Source: Rhodocyclales bacterium (GTDB lineage Bacteria > Pseudomonadota > Gammaproteobacteria > Burkholderiales > Rhodocyclaceae). From it: a stretch of 64,000 bases of DNA. The notes beneath the pieces were generated by a model. It was given only the letters and a program-made list of their open reading frames with translations. It had not been told where the DNA came from and searched no databases. Location of the stretch: NCBI GenBank assembly GCA_016215645.1, contig JACRIX010000061.1:1-64000 (forward strand). Direction: 5' to 3'. The stretch's first letter is position 1, and each line of letters starts with the position of its first letter. The position numbers and the translations under genes are program-made. This document shows, piece after piece, positions 50,481 through 59,955 of the stretch.

Positions 50481-51998
50481 ATGGCTTATCAGTTCATAAA
50501 TGCCGCCGACCTCGTCGGTCACTGGATCAACGGCCAGCCCGATGCCGGCGGCGGCCAGCGCCGCGGCGAGGTCTACAACCCGGCGCAGGGACGCGTGGCG
50601 CGCCGGGTCGCGCTGGCCTCCCGCGCCGACGTTGATCGCGCGGTGGCCGCAGCGAAGGCGGTCGCGGCCGACTGGGGATCGGCCGCACCGCAGCGCCGCG
50701 CCCGGGTGATGTTCAAATTTCGTGAGTTGGTCGAAACGTACCAGGCCGACATCGCCCGCCTGCTTTCCGCCGAACACGGCAAGACCCTGCCCGACGCCCT
50801 GGGCGAGGTGCAGCGCGGCCTCGAAGTCATCGAGTTCGCCTGCGGCATTCCGCAGCTGCTCAAGGGCCAGCATTCGCATGGCATCGGCGGCGGCATCGAC
50901 CACTGGCACCAGCGCATGCCGCTGGGCGTCACGGCCGGCATCACGCCCTTCAACTTCCCTTTCATGGTGCCGATGTGGATGGCGCCGATGGCGCTGGCCT
51001 GCGGCAATACCTTCATCCTCAAGCCCTCCGAGCGTGATCCCTCGCCGTCGCTGTTCGCCGCCGAACTGCTGCACGAGGCCGGGCTGCCGGCCGGCGCCTT
51101 CAACGTGGTGCAGGGCGACAAGGAGGCGGTGGACGCGCTGCTCGAACATCCGGACGTGCAAGCGATCTCGTTTGTCGGCTCGACCCCGATCGCCAAATAC
51201 ATCCAGGCGCAGGGGATTGCCCACGGCAAGCGCATACAGGCCCTGGGCGGGGCCAAGAACCACATGCTGGTGATGCCCGACGCCGACCTCGACGGTGCCG
51301 CCGACGCGCTGATCGGCGCCGCCTACGGCTCGGCCGGCGAACGCTGCATGGCGATCTCGGTGGCCGTGGCCGTGGGCTCCTGCGCCGACGCGCTGGTGGC
51401 CAAGGTGGTCGAGCGCGCAAAGAAACTGAAAGTCGGCGCTGGCGACACGGCGAATGTGGACATGGGACCGCTGGTCACCGGCATCCACCGCGACAAGGTG
51501 GCCGGCTACATCGCCGCCGGCGTGCGGGAAGGCGCCACGCTGGTGCTCGACGGCCGCCAGGGCTTGACGGGCGAACTGGCGCAAGGCTACTTCATCAACC
51601 CGACGCTGTTCGACCACGTGACCACCGGCATGAGCATCTACCAGGAAGAGATCTTCGGCCCGGTGCTCTGCGTGGTGCGCGTGCCGACCTTCGCCGAAGC
51701 CGTGGTGCTGATCAACCGCCACGCCTTCGCCAACGGCGTTGCCTGCTTCACCCGCGACGGCGGCACGGCCCAGGCCTTCGTGCAGAAGATCGAGGTCGGC
51801 ATGGTCGGCATCAACGTGCCGATCCCGGTGCCCATGGCCTGGCATTCCTTCGGCGGCTGGAAGGCGAGCCTGTTCGGCGACCACCACATCTATGGCGAGG
51901 AAGGCGTGCGCTTCTACACCCGCTACAAGGCCATCATGCAGCGCTGGCCGGGGTCGGAATCCAAAGGGCCCGAGTTCGTCATGCCGGTCAACAAATGA
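50481..51998 (+). CDS. mmsA: CoA-acylating methylmalonate/malonate-semialdehyde dehydrogenase
   Basis: Oxidises (methyl)malonate semialdehyde with CoA and NAD to propionyl- or acetyl-CoA plus CO2. The 505-aa protein has GHWINGQ at the start, [50 protein letters not shown], the catalytic C289 in [26 protein letters not shown] and [12 protein letters not shown], the full MmsA pattern. ATG 50481 gives [15 protein letters not shown]. First gene of a three-gene operon with ATGA overlaps. One dispersed repeat encodes VGAGDTA at 51430. Confidence 0.93.
   Translation: MAYQFINAADLVGHWINGQPDAGGGQRRGEVYNPAQGRVARRVALASRADVDRAVAAAKAVAADWGSAAPQRRARVMFKFRELVETYQADIARLLSAEHGKTLPDALGEVQRGLEVIEFACGIPQLLKGQHSHGIGGGIDHWHQRMPLGVTAGITPFNFPFMVPMWMAPMALACGNTFILKPSERDPSPSLFAAELLHEAGLPAGAFNVVQGDKEAVDALLEHPDVQAISFVGSTPIAKYIQAQGIAHGKRIQALGGAKNHMLVMPDADLDGAADALIGAAYGSAGERCMAISVAVAVGSCADALVAKVVERAKKLKVGAGDTANVDMGPLVTGIHRDKVAGYIAAGVREGATLVLDGRQGLTGELAQGYFINPTLFDHVTTGMSIYQEEIFGPVLCVVRVPTFAEAVVLINRHAFANGVACFTRDGGTAQAFVQKIEVGMVGINVPIPVPMAWHSFGGWKASLFGDHHIYGEEGVRFYTRYKAIMQRWPGSESKGPEFVMPVNK
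51430..51453 (+). repeat. dispersed 24-bp repeat, copy 8 (in CDS)
   Basis: AAGTCGGCGCTGG-CGAC-ACGGCGA, in frame in mmsA, encoding KVGAGDTAN. Confidence 0.65.
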
Positions 51999-53617
51999 AG
52001 GACTTTGGCGCATTCGACTACGTCATCGCCGGCGGCGGCACGGCCGGCTGCGTGCTGGCCAACCGGCTGTCGGCCGACCCCGAGGTCACCGTACTGCTGC
52101 TCGAAGCCGGAGGCAAGGATGACTGGATCTGGATCCACATCCCGATCGGCTATCTCAAGTGCATCAACAATCCGCGCACCGACTGGTGCTACAAGACCGA
52201 GGCCGAGCCCGGGCTCAACGGCCGCTCGATCATTTACGCGCGGGGCAAGGTGCTCGGCGGCTGCTCGTCGATCAACGGCATGCTCTACCTGCGCGGCCAG
52301 GTGCGCGACTATGACGAGTGGGCGCGGATCACCGGTGACTCGCGCTGGAACTGGGACAGCGTGCTGCCCGTGTTCAAGCACAGCGAAGACTACTGGAATG
52401 GTGCCGACGCCAAGCACGGCGACAAGGGCGAATGGCGCGTCGAGAAGCAGCGCCTGCACTGGGACATCCTCGATCGCTACACCCAGGCGGCGCAGGAAGC
52501 CGGCATCCCGTTCAAGCAGGACTACAATCGCGGCGACAATTTCGGCATCGGCCACTTCGAGGTCAACCAGAAGAAGGGTGTGCGCTGGAATGCTTCCAAG
52601 GCCATGCTGCGCCCGGTACTGCACCGGCCCAACCTGAAGGTGGTGACCGGCGCGCTGATCGACACGCTGATCATGTCTGGCCGCGAAGTGCGCGGCGTCG
52701 AGTTCAGCCTCGAAGGCGTGCCGCATAAAGTGACGGCGCGCATCGAGACCCTGCTGACCGCTGGCGCCATCGGCTCGCCGACCATCCTGCAACGTTCCGG
52801 CATCGGCCCCGGCCATCTGCTGCAGAACCGCGACGTGCCGCTGCTGCATGAGCTGCCCGGCGTCGGTGGCAACCTGCAGGATCACCTGCAACTGCGCATG
52901 ATCTTCAAGGTGCATGGCATCACCACGCTCAACCAGCGCGCCAACAGCGTGTGGGGCAAGGCGATGATGGGCCTCGAATATGCGCTATTCCGCTCCGGGC
53001 CGCTGTCGATGGCGCCGAGCCAGTTGGGCGGCTTCTTCCATTCCTCGCCCGAGGTGGCCACACCCGACCTCGAATTCCATGTCCAGCCGCTGTCGCTGGA
53101 AAAGTTCGGCGACCCGCTGCATCCCTTCCCGGCCTTCACCGCCAGCGTCTGCAACCTGCGGCCCACATCGCGCGGCGTGGTGCACATTCGCGACCGCAAT
53201 CCGGCGACGGCGCCCGTCATCGCGCCCAACTACCTGTCCACCGACAACGACCGCCTGGTCGCCGCGCGCGCCCTGCGCCTGACGCGCCACATTGTCGCCC
53301 AGCCGGCGATGGCGCCCTACCGCCCGCAGGAACACCAGCCCGGCGCGCAGAAGCAGACAGACGAGGAACTGGCCAAGGCGGCCGGCGACATCGGCACCAC
53401 CATCTTCCATCCGACCTGCACCTGCGCCATGGGCCGCACGGACGACCCGTACGCGGTGGTGGATTCCGAGCTGCGCGTGCGCGGCATTGCGCGACTGCGC
53501 GTGGTCGATGCATCAATCATGCCGACCATCACCTCGGGCAACACCAACGCGCCGACGGTGATGATCGCCGAGCGCGGTGCCCAACTGATCCGCGCTGCGA
53601 GGAAAGCCGCCCCATGA
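51995..53617 (+). CDS. GMC-family FAD-dependent alcohol oxidoreductase
   Basis: A 540-aa choline-dehydrogenase-like flavoenzyme that oxidises primary alcohols to aldehydes. It has [17 protein letters not shown] (FAD), [20 protein letters not shown] (GMC signature 1), [17 protein letters not shown] (signature 2) and the catalytic His in [10 protein letters not shown], with [16 protein letters not shown] at the end. ATGA overlaps join it to mmsA and to the next gene. Together with an aldehyde dehydrogenase such a pair serves alcohol, glycol or polyether oxidation; the substrate cannot be named from sequence. Confidence 0.93.
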   Translation: MKDFGAFDYVIAGGGTAGCVLANRLSADPEVTVLLLEAGGKDDWIWIHIPIGYLKCINNPRTDWCYKTEAEPGLNGRSIIYARGKVLGGCSSINGMLYLRGQVRDYDEWARITGDSRWNWDSVLPVFKHSEDYWNGADAKHGDKGEWRVEKQRLHWDILDRYTQAAQEAGIPFKQDYNRGDNFGIGHFEVNQKKGVRWNASKAMLRPVLHRPNLKVVTGALIDTLIMSGREVRGVEFSLEGVPHKVTARIETLLTAGAIGSPTILQRSGIGPGHLLQNRDVPLLHELPGVGGNLQDHLQLRMIFKVHGITTLNQRANSVWGKAMMGLEYALFRSGPLSMAPSQLGGFFHSSPEVATPDLEFHVQPLSLEKFGDPLHPFPAFTASVCNLRPTSRGVVHIRDRNPATAPVIAPNYLSTDNDRLVAARALRLTRHIVAQPAMAPYRPQEHQPGAQKQTDEELAKAAGDIGTTIFHPTCTCAMGRTDDPYAVVDSELRVRGIARLRVVDASIMPTITSGNTNAPTVMIAERGAQLIRAARKAAP

Positions 53618-54564
53618 CCGGCCCGCTGATTGATTACCACAACGGCATCTTTGCCTTCGATGCCGGCTACGTGCGGCCGCTGCTGGCGGCCATCCACCTG
53701 ATCGAGAGCGAAGGCCGCACGGCCTTTGTCGACACCGCCAACTTCGAGGTCATGCCGCAGGCGCTGGCGGCGCTGGAAGCGCGCGGCCTCGGCCCGGAGA
53801 GCGTGGACTACGTGATCCTGACCCACATCCACCTCGACCACGCCGGCGGCGCCGGGGTGATGATGGAGGCCTTCCCCAAGGCCAAACTCGTGGTGCATCC
53901 GCGCGGCGCGCGGCACATGATCGAACCCTCGAAACTGATGGCCGGCGTCGAGGGGGTTTACGGCCAGGAGCGGGCGCGACGCATGTACGGCAAGCTGATC
54001 CCGATTCCCGCCGAGCGCATCATCGAGGCCCATGACAACACCGTGCTCACGCTCGGCTCGCGTGAGCTGCTGTGCATCGACGCACCGGGACATGCGAAAC
54101 ACCACATCGCCATCGTCGACCGCCAATCGAGCGGCATTTTCACCGGCGACACCTTCGGCATTTCCTATCGCGAACTCGACGTCGATGGCAAACCGCTGAT
54201 TTTCCCGTCATCGACGCCGATCCAGTTCGACCCCGACGAGATGCGCGCCTCGATCGAGCGCATGCTCTCCTTCAATCCGGACGCGGTCTATCTCACGCAT
54301 TTCAGCCGCCTCGCCCCGCCCGCCGAGCTGGGGCAGAAAGTGCTGCGCCTGCTCGACCGCTACGTCGATATCGCGCTCGCTGCCAGCACCGCCGACGACA
54401 AGACCGCCGCGATCCGCGACGGCCTGACCCAGCTCCTGCTCGACGAGGCGCGCCACCACGGCGTGCACATCTCGGACCAGAACATCCTGGAAATCTGGCA
54501 CCTCGACCTGGAGCTAAACGCCCAGGGCCTGGCCTACTGGCTGGAGTCGCAGGAAGCGGCCTAG
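53614..54564 (+). CDS. metallo-beta-lactamase-fold hydrolase
   Basis: A 316-aa zinc-dependent hydrolase of the MBL superfamily. Metal ligands are seen in THIHLDHAGG (near residue 70), PGHAKHH (150), FTGDTFG and YLTHFS. The long C-terminal helical region (residues 235-316) is an extension beyond the core. ATG 53614 overlaps the GMC stop by ATGA. In this operon it may open a lactone or hydrolyse a thioester made by the other two enzymes, but this is inference. Confidence 0.88.
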   Translation: MTGPLIDYHNGIFAFDAGYVRPLLAAIHLIESEGRTAFVDTANFEVMPQALAALEARGLGPESVDYVILTHIHLDHAGGAGVMMEAFPKAKLVVHPRGARHMIEPSKLMAGVEGVYGQERARRMYGKLIPIPAERIIEAHDNTVLTLGSRELLCIDAPGHAKHHIAIVDRQSSGIFTGDTFGISYRELDVDGKPLIFPSSTPIQFDPDEMRASIERMLSFNPDAVYLTHFSRLAPPAELGQKVLRLLDRYVDIALAASTADDKTAAIRDGLTQLLLDEARHHGVHISDQNILEIWHLDLELNAQGLAYWLESQEAA

Positions 54565-54626
54565 GCATCCAACTCCCGTAAGGCAAGTCACCGAATCAAC
54601 CTGCGCCGCAATCGCGGCTGAACACC

Positions 54627-57029
54627 ATGGCCATCAAGAAATCCGAGCTTTACTCTTCCCTCTGGGCATCCTGCGACGAGCTGCGCGGCGGCATGGACGC
54701 CAGCCAGTACAAGGACTACGTGCTGGTCATGCTGTTCATCAAGTACGTCAGCGACAAGTACGCCGGCGTGCCCTTCGCCCCGATCCAGATTCCCAAGGGT
54801 GCATCCTTCCGCGACATGGTCGCCCTCAAGGGCCAGCCCGACATCGGCGACCAGATCAACAAAAGGATCATCGCGCCGCTGGCCAACGCCAACAAGCTGG
54901 CCGACATGCCGGACTTCAACGATGCCGGCAAGCTCGGCAGCGGCAAGGAGATGGCGGACAAGCTCAGCAACCTGATCGCCATCTTCGAAGACCCCGCGCT
55001 GGATTTCTCGAAGAACCGCGCCGAGGGCGACGACATCCTCGGCGACGCCTACGAATACCTGATGCGCCACTTCGCCACCGAGAGCGGCAAGAGCAAGGGC
55101 CAGTTCTACACCCCGGCCGAAGTCAGCCGCATCATGGCCAGGATCATCGGCATCGGCGGCGCCGGCACGACGAACAATACGACCGTGTATGACCCGACCT
55201 GCGGCTCGGGATCCCTGCTGCTGAAAGTCGGCGCTGAAGCCACGGCGAAGGTCACGCTCTACGGCCAGGAGAAGGATGCGGCCACCAGCGGCCTGGCGCG
55301 CATGAACATGATCCTGCACAACAATCCCGGCGCGCTGATCATGCAGGGCAACACCCTGGCCGATCCCAAGTTCAAGGATGGCGAAGCCCTCAAGACCTTC
55401 GACTACGTGGTCGCCAATCCGCCGTTTTCCGACAAACGCTGGAGCACCGGCTTCGACCCGCTGCACGACCCTTACGAGCGCTTTCAGACCTTCGGCGTGC
55501 CACCGGCCAAGCAGGGCGACTACGCCTACCTGCTGCACATCGTCCGCTCGCTCAAGAGCACCGGCAAGGGCGACTGCATCCTGCCCCACGGCGTGCTGTT
55601 CCGCGGCAACGCCGAGACCGAGATCCGCCGCAAGCTGGTCAGGCGCGGCTACATCAAGGGCATCATCGGCCTGCCGGCCAACCTGTTCTACGGCACCGGC
55701 ATCCCCGCCTGCATCGTCGTCATCGACAAGCAGGACGCCCAGGCGCGCAAGGGTATTTTCATGCTCGACGCCAGCGCCGGCTACATCAAGGATGGCCCCA
55801 AGAACCGCCTGCGCGAACAGGACCTGCACAAGATCGTCGACGTCTTCACCCGCCAGGACGACAGCGACCCGAAGTACGCGCGCCTGGTCGGCGTGGCCGA
55901 GATCGAGAAGAACGACTACAACCTCAACCTGCCGCGCTATATCGACAGCAGCCAGGCCGACGACAAGCAGGACATCGAAGGCCACCTCAGGGGCGGCATC
56001 CCGGCGGCGGATGTCGATGCGCTGGCGCACTACTGGACCGTCTGCCCCAAGCTCAGAGCCGCGCTGTTTCGACCCAATCGCCCCGGCTACCTCGAGCTCG
56101 CCGTTGAGAAAGCCGCAATCAAGGCCACCATCTTCGGGCACCCGGAGTTCAAGGCCTTCATCGCCGGCATCAAAGCCCACTTCGCCACCTGGCGCGAGCA
56201 AAGCGCCGCCGTGCTGAAAACCCTGGAACCCGGCTTCCACCCCAAGGCACTGATCGAGCGCATGTCCGAGAGCCTGCTCTACTCCTTCACCGACCAGCCC
56301 CTGCTCGACCCCTACGACATCTACCAGCACCTGATGGACTACTGGGCCGAAACCATGCAGGACGACGCCTACCTGATCGCCGCCGATGGCTGGAGGGCCG
56401 AGACCTACCGCCTGATCGAGAAGGACAAGAAGGGCAAGGAGAAAGACAAGGGCTGGGCCAGCGACCTGCTGCCCAAGACTTACATAGTCGCCCGCTACTT
56501 TGCCGCCGAGCAGGCCGCCATCGAGCAGTTAAGCGCCGAACTCGACGCCACCGCCGCCCGGCTCGCCGAACTCGAAGAGGAACACGGCGGCGAGGATGGC
56601 GCGTTTTCCGGCTTCGACAAGATCAATGCCGCCGCAGTGAAGGACCGCATCAGAGAAGTCAGCGCTGACGATACGGCGATCGATGAACTCACCGTGCTCA
56701 AGCAATGGCTGCAACTCGCGGCCGACGAAGCGACGCAGAAGAAACAGCTCAGGGAGGCTGAAGCCGAACTCGACGCCAAGGCTTACGCCCATTACCCCAG
56801 GCTCAGCGAAGTGGAGGTCAAGACGCTGGTGGTGGACGACAAATGGATCGCCGCACTCGATGCCGCGATCCACGGCGAACTCGACCGCATCAGCCAGACC
56901 CTGACCCGGCGCGTCAAGGAACTTACCGAGCGCTACGAAGCACCGTTGCCGCAACTGACCGGGCGCGTCGCTGAACTCGAAGCCCGCGTGAGCCGCCACC
57001 TGAAAAAGATGGGTTTCGCATGGATGTGA
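54627..57029 (+). CDS. hsdM: type I restriction-modification methyltransferase subunit HsdM
   Basis: Adenine-N6 methyltransferase subunit of a type I R-M system. The 800-aa protein has the HsdM N-terminal helical domain, the SAM-binding DPTCGSGSLLL (D189), and the catalytic NPPF (N264-F267). GQFYTPAEVSRIMA is typical. It is longer than the usual 500-aa HsdM: residues about 480-800 add a coiled-coil-rich region (AELEEEHGGEDGAFSGF) ending in VAELEARVSRHLKKMGFAW. No strong ribosome site precedes ATG; a small GCCGC-AATC-GCGGC hairpin does. Two divergent dispersed repeats lie inside. It overlaps hsdS by 10 bp. Confidence 0.93.
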   Translation: MAIKKSELYSSLWASCDELRGGMDASQYKDYVLVMLFIKYVSDKYAGVPFAPIQIPKGASFRDMVALKGQPDIGDQINKRIIAPLANANKLADMPDFNDAGKLGSGKEMADKLSNLIAIFEDPALDFSKNRAEGDDILGDAYEYLMRHFATESGKSKGQFYTPAEVSRIMARIIGIGGAGTTNNTTVYDPTCGSGSLLLKVGAEATAKVTLYGQEKDAATSGLARMNMILHNNPGALIMQGNTLADPKFKDGEALKTFDYVVANPPFSDKRWSTGFDPLHDPYERFQTFGVPPAKQGDYAYLLHIVRSLKSTGKGDCILPHGVLFRGNAETEIRRKLVRRGYIKGIIGLPANLFYGTGIPACIVVIDKQDAQARKGIFMLDASAGYIKDGPKNRLREQDLHKIVDVFTRQDDSDPKYARLVGVAEIEKNDYNLNLPRYIDSSQADDKQDIEGHLRGGIPAADVDALAHYWTVCPKLRAALFRPNRPGYLELAVEKAAIKATIFGHPEFKAFIAGIKAHFATWREQSAAVLKTLEPGFHPKALIERMSESLLYSFTDQPLLDPYDIYQHLMDYWAETMQDDAYLIAADGWRAETYRLIEKDKKGKEKDKGWASDLLPKTYIVARYFAAEQAAIEQLSAELDATAARLAELEEEHGGEDGAFSGFDKINAAAVKDRIREVSADDTAIDELTVLKQWLQLAADEATQKKQLREAEAELDAKAYAHYPRLSEVEVKTLVVDDKWIAALDAAIHGELDRISQTLTRRVKELTERYEAPLPQLTGRVAELEARVSRHLKKMGFAWM
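55225..55248 (+). repeat. dispersed 24-bp repeat, divergent copy 9 (in CDS)
   Basis: AAGTCGGCGCTGA-AGCC-ACGGCGA, in frame in hsdM, encoding KVGAEATAK. Confidence 0.45.
56656..56679 (+). repeat. dispersed 24-bp repeat, divergent copy 10 (in CDS)
   Basis: AAGTCAGCGCTGA-CGAT-ACGGCGA, in frame in hsdM, encoding EVSADDTAI. Confidence 0.45.
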
Positions 57030-58294
57030 GGGAGCCCAGCGCCAAGTATCTGGCGAGGCCTGCCTACAAGCATACTGAGGTGGGCGTGATTCCTGAAGAT
57101 TGGGAGGTACGCTGCATCAAGGAATTTGCTGAAGTAAAGGGAGGCAAGCGATTGCCTCTTGGCTGGCTTGTTACGGGTGAGGTAACGCCACACCCCTACT
57201 TGCGAGTTACAGACATGAGGCCGGGAGGCGTAGACCTACGGGACATAAAGTACGTACCCGAGGAAGCCTTCCCGCCAATTCGAAACTACAGAATTTTCGT
57301 GGAAGACATTTTTATCAGCGTTGCCGGAAGCCTCGGTATCGTTGGGAAAATTCCTCAAGAACTGGATGGTGCAAATCTCACCGAGAACGCCGACAGAATT
57401 ACGGCTATTCAGTGCAGTCGCGATTATCTTTTGTATTGGCTGCTTTCAGACAAGATTCAAGGAACCATAGAAGCGGAGAGAACTGTTGGCGCGCAACCAA
57501 AACTTGCACTGAATCGAATTGAAGACTTTGCGATAGCGCTGCCGCCAACCTATGCCGAGCAACAAGCCATTGCCGAAGCCCTGAGCGATGCAGAAGCGCT
57601 GATCGAATCGCTGGAACAACTGCTCGTCAAGAAGCGCCAGATCAAGCAAGGCGCGATGCAGGAACTGCTCCGTCCCAAGCCCAGCGATGAAATTCGATTG
57701 TTGCGAGAAGTGTCGTCGCTGAAGGGGCGAATTGGATGGCAAGGGTTAAAGCAGGCGGAGTTTTCGTCTAACGAAGACGAACCCTTCCTGATCACCGGTA
57801 TGAATTTCAAAGATGGTGCCATTGCGTGGGATCAGGTCTACCACATCTCCGAAGCCCGCTACGAAATGGCACCCGAAATTCAGTTGGCGGCGGGTGATTT
57901 ATTGATGACCAAGGATGGAACGATTGGGAAAGTTCTTTACATCGATACGATCCCCTTCCCCGGCAAAGCCTCACTTAACAGCCATCTGCTTTTATTTCGT
58001 CCAATTCGAGGCAGCTATAACCCGAAGTATCTGTATTACCAGCTGAGTACTGAACGCTTCAAGAGTTTCGTTGAGCTCAGTAAGTCGGGCACAACTTTTT
58101 TTGGTTTGTCCCAAACGGCTGTCGGCGCATATCCAGTACTGCTCCCACCCATCGAAGAACAAACCGCCATCGCCACCGTCCTCTCCGACATGGACGCCGA
58201 ACTCGCCACGCTGGAGGCCAAACTCGCCAAGGCCCGCAATCTCAAGCAAGGCATGATGCAGGAACTGCTGACCGGGCGGATACGCTTGGTCTGA
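57020..58294 (+). CDS. hsdS: type I restriction-modification specificity subunit HsdS
   Basis: DNA-recognition subunit with two target recognition domains (TRDs). The 424-aa protein has TRD1 (about 15-175), the conserved helix PPTYAEQQAIAEALSDAEALIESLEQLLVKK in parts (PPTYAEQQAIAEALSD, LIESLEQLLVKKRQIKQGAM), TRD2 (about 225-375), and the second helix PPIEEQTAIATVLSDMDAEL with AKARNLKQGMMQELLTGR. TRD DNA is clearly more AT-rich than the conserved parts, a sign of TRD exchange. Recognition sequence unknown. It overlaps hsdM by 10 bp. Confidence 0.93.
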   Translation: MDVREPSAKYLARPAYKHTEVGVIPEDWEVRCIKEFAEVKGGKRLPLGWLVTGEVTPHPYLRVTDMRPGGVDLRDIKYVPEEAFPPIRNYRIFVEDIFISVAGSLGIVGKIPQELDGANLTENADRITAIQCSRDYLLYWLLSDKIQGTIEAERTVGAQPKLALNRIEDFAIALPPTYAEQQAIAEALSDAEALIESLEQLLVKKRQIKQGAMQELLRPKPSDEIRLLREVSSLKGRIGWQGLKQAEFSSNEDEPFLITGMNFKDGAIAWDQVYHISEARYEMAPEIQLAAGDLLMTKDGTIGKVLYIDTIPFPGKASLNSHLLLFRPIRGSYNPKYLYYQLSTERFKSFVELSKSGTTFFGLSQTAVGAYPVLLPPIEEQTAIATVLSDMDAELATLEAKLAKARNLKQGMMQELLTGRIRLV

Positions 58295-58313
58295 GGGTCG
58301 GCCTGCTTCCGGG

Positions 58314-58337
58314 GCGCCGTCCCGCCAGCGCCGACTT
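58314..58337 (-). repeat. dispersed 24-bp repeat, copy 11 (intergenic)
   Basis: On the minus strand AAGTCGGCGCTGG-CGGG-ACGGCGC, 20 bp after the hsdS stop. The remaining 190 bp to the next gene show nothing else I can support. Confidence 0.65.
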
Positions 58338-58527
58338 TTGTGGAATGAGACGGTTGGAAATGGCGCCGCCTGACAGGCTTGGACGAAAGCGGGCCCAAGC
58401 ATGGCATGATGCGGAAAATGCCAATCGGGAGCGCATGCCTGCCATGAACACTTTGCCCGCCGCACCTTCGGCCTCGCCCTTGTCTCCGCGCCGCGGAGAC
58501 TTTTGCCGGCGAGTTCACTGACACACC

Positions 58528-59955
58528 ATGAGCAACAGCAGCAAACCCGGGCATGGCGCCATATTGAGCGTGCGGGAGCACCAGCACATCGAGTGGAAGG
58601 AGTCCTGGCGCGACGAATACCTGAGATGGATTTGCGGATTCGCCAATGCCGAGGGCGGCGTACTGGTGATCGGCCGTAACGACAAGGGCGTGGCGGTCGG
58701 TGTCAAGGGTGCGAGGAAGCTGCTGGAGGACATCCCGAACAAGGTGCGCGACGTGCTGGGCATCATGGTGGATGTGAATCTGCTTGAAGAGGCAGGCAAG
58801 GAACTGCTGGAAATCCGCGTCGAGCCCTACCCGAGCCCGATCAGCTACAAGGGCGAATACCACTATCGCAGCGGCAGCACGAAACAGGAGTTGAAGGGCG
58901 CGGCGCTGAGCCGCTTTCTGCTGAAGAAATACGGTTTGCAGTGGGACGGCGTGCCGGTTCCCGGCCTGTCGCTCGGCGACTGTAGCGCTTCGGCGCTGCA
59001 ATGGTTCCGCGACAAGGCCGCCAGGAGCGGGCGCCTGGACGAGGCCGTGCTCGGCGATAGCGATGCCGCGCTGCTGTCCAGCTTGCAACTGGAAGAGGGC
59101 GAGTATCTGAAGCGCGCTACTGCGCTGCTGTTCGGCAAGCAGCCGGAGCGCTTCGTGCCGGGAGCCTGGATCAAGATCGGTTTTTTTGTTACCGACGACG
59201 ACCTGCGCTACCAGGACGAAATCCATGGTGACCTGTTTGCGCAGGTGGAAAAGACACTGGAACTGCTGTACACCAAGTACCTGAAGGCCTATATCAGCTA
59301 CGAGGGGATACAGCGCCTGGAGACCTTCCTGTTTCCCCGTCAGGCCTTGCGCGAGGCGCTGCTCAATGCGGTGATCCATAAGGACTACGGCAGCGGCATC
59401 CCGATCCAGCTCAGCGTGTATGAGCATCAGATCGTGCTGTGGAATGCCGGCCACCTGCCCGAAGGCTGGACCATGGACCGCCTGCTCGGCAAGCATCCCT
59501 CCCGACCGGCCAACCCCTTGCTGGCAGATGCCTTCTTCCGGGCGGGCTATATAGAGTCCTGGGGCCGCGGCATCGAGAAGATCGCCCGCGAATGCCGTGA
59601 GCATGACACCGATCCGCCGGGCTACGATTTCAGCATGTCCGGGCTGATGCTGACCTTTCGGGCCAATCCGGCCCACTTGGCGGCGGCTGGATTGCAGCCG
59701 ACTACCCCGGCCACTACCCCGGCCACTACCCCGGCCACTACCCCGATCACTACCCCGATCACTACCCCAATTGACGATTCAAACCGTCTACTGCCCCTGA
59801 TCAAGGCCAATCCCCACATCTCGCAAACCGAGTTGGCAGGGGCCTTGGGGCTGACCCGTGACGGCATCAAGTACCACATCAACAAGCTCAGGCGGAATGG
59901 CATCATCCGCCATATCGGGCCGGCACGGGGCGGGCACTGGGAGGTGTTGAAATGA
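58528..59955 (+). CDS. AlbA_2-domain, GHKL-like and winged-helix protein in the hsd operon
   Basis: A 475-aa protein of the AlbA_2 (Schlafen-type) putative DNA-binding/transcriptional-regulator family. EWKESWRDEYLRWICGFANA and GGVLVIGRNDKGVAVGV form the AlbA_2 domain (1-130). FPRQALREALLNAVIHKDYG and GYIESWGRGIEKI match the HATPase_c_4 region (about 270-365). A linker with six TTPA/TTPI units (392-415) leads to a C-terminal winged helix (LLPLIKANPHISQTELAGAL). It starts between hsdS and hsdR and overlaps hsdR by ATGA. It may regulate or modulate the R-M genes. Confidence 0.88.
   Translation: MSNSSKPGHGAILSVREHQHIEWKESWRDEYLRWICGFANAEGGVLVIGRNDKGVAVGVKGARKLLEDIPNKVRDVLGIMVDVNLLEEAGKELLEIRVEPYPSPISYKGEYHYRSGSTKQELKGAALSRFLLKKYGLQWDGVPVPGLSLGDCSASALQWFRDKAARSGRLDEAVLGDSDAALLSSLQLEEGEYLKRATALLFGKQPERFVPGAWIKIGFFVTDDDLRYQDEIHGDLFAQVEKTLELLYTKYLKAYISYEGIQRLETFLFPRQALREALLNAVIHKDYGSGIPIQLSVYEHQIVLWNAGHLPEGWTMDRLLGKHPSRPANPLLADAFFRAGYIESWGRGIEKIARECREHDTDPPGYDFSMSGLMLTFRANPAHLAAAGLQPTTPATTPATTPATTPITTPITTPIDDSNRLLPLIKANPHISQTELAGALGLTRDGIKYHINKLRRNGIIRHIGPARGGHWEVLK
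59701..59772 (+). repeat. in-frame 12-bp tandem repeat (6 units)
   Basis: Units ACTACCCCGGCC (three), ACTACCCCGATC (two) and ACTACCCCAATT (one) follow each other without gaps. Each encodes TTPA or TTPI, so copy-number change keeps the frame and alters only linker length. Confidence 0.95.
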
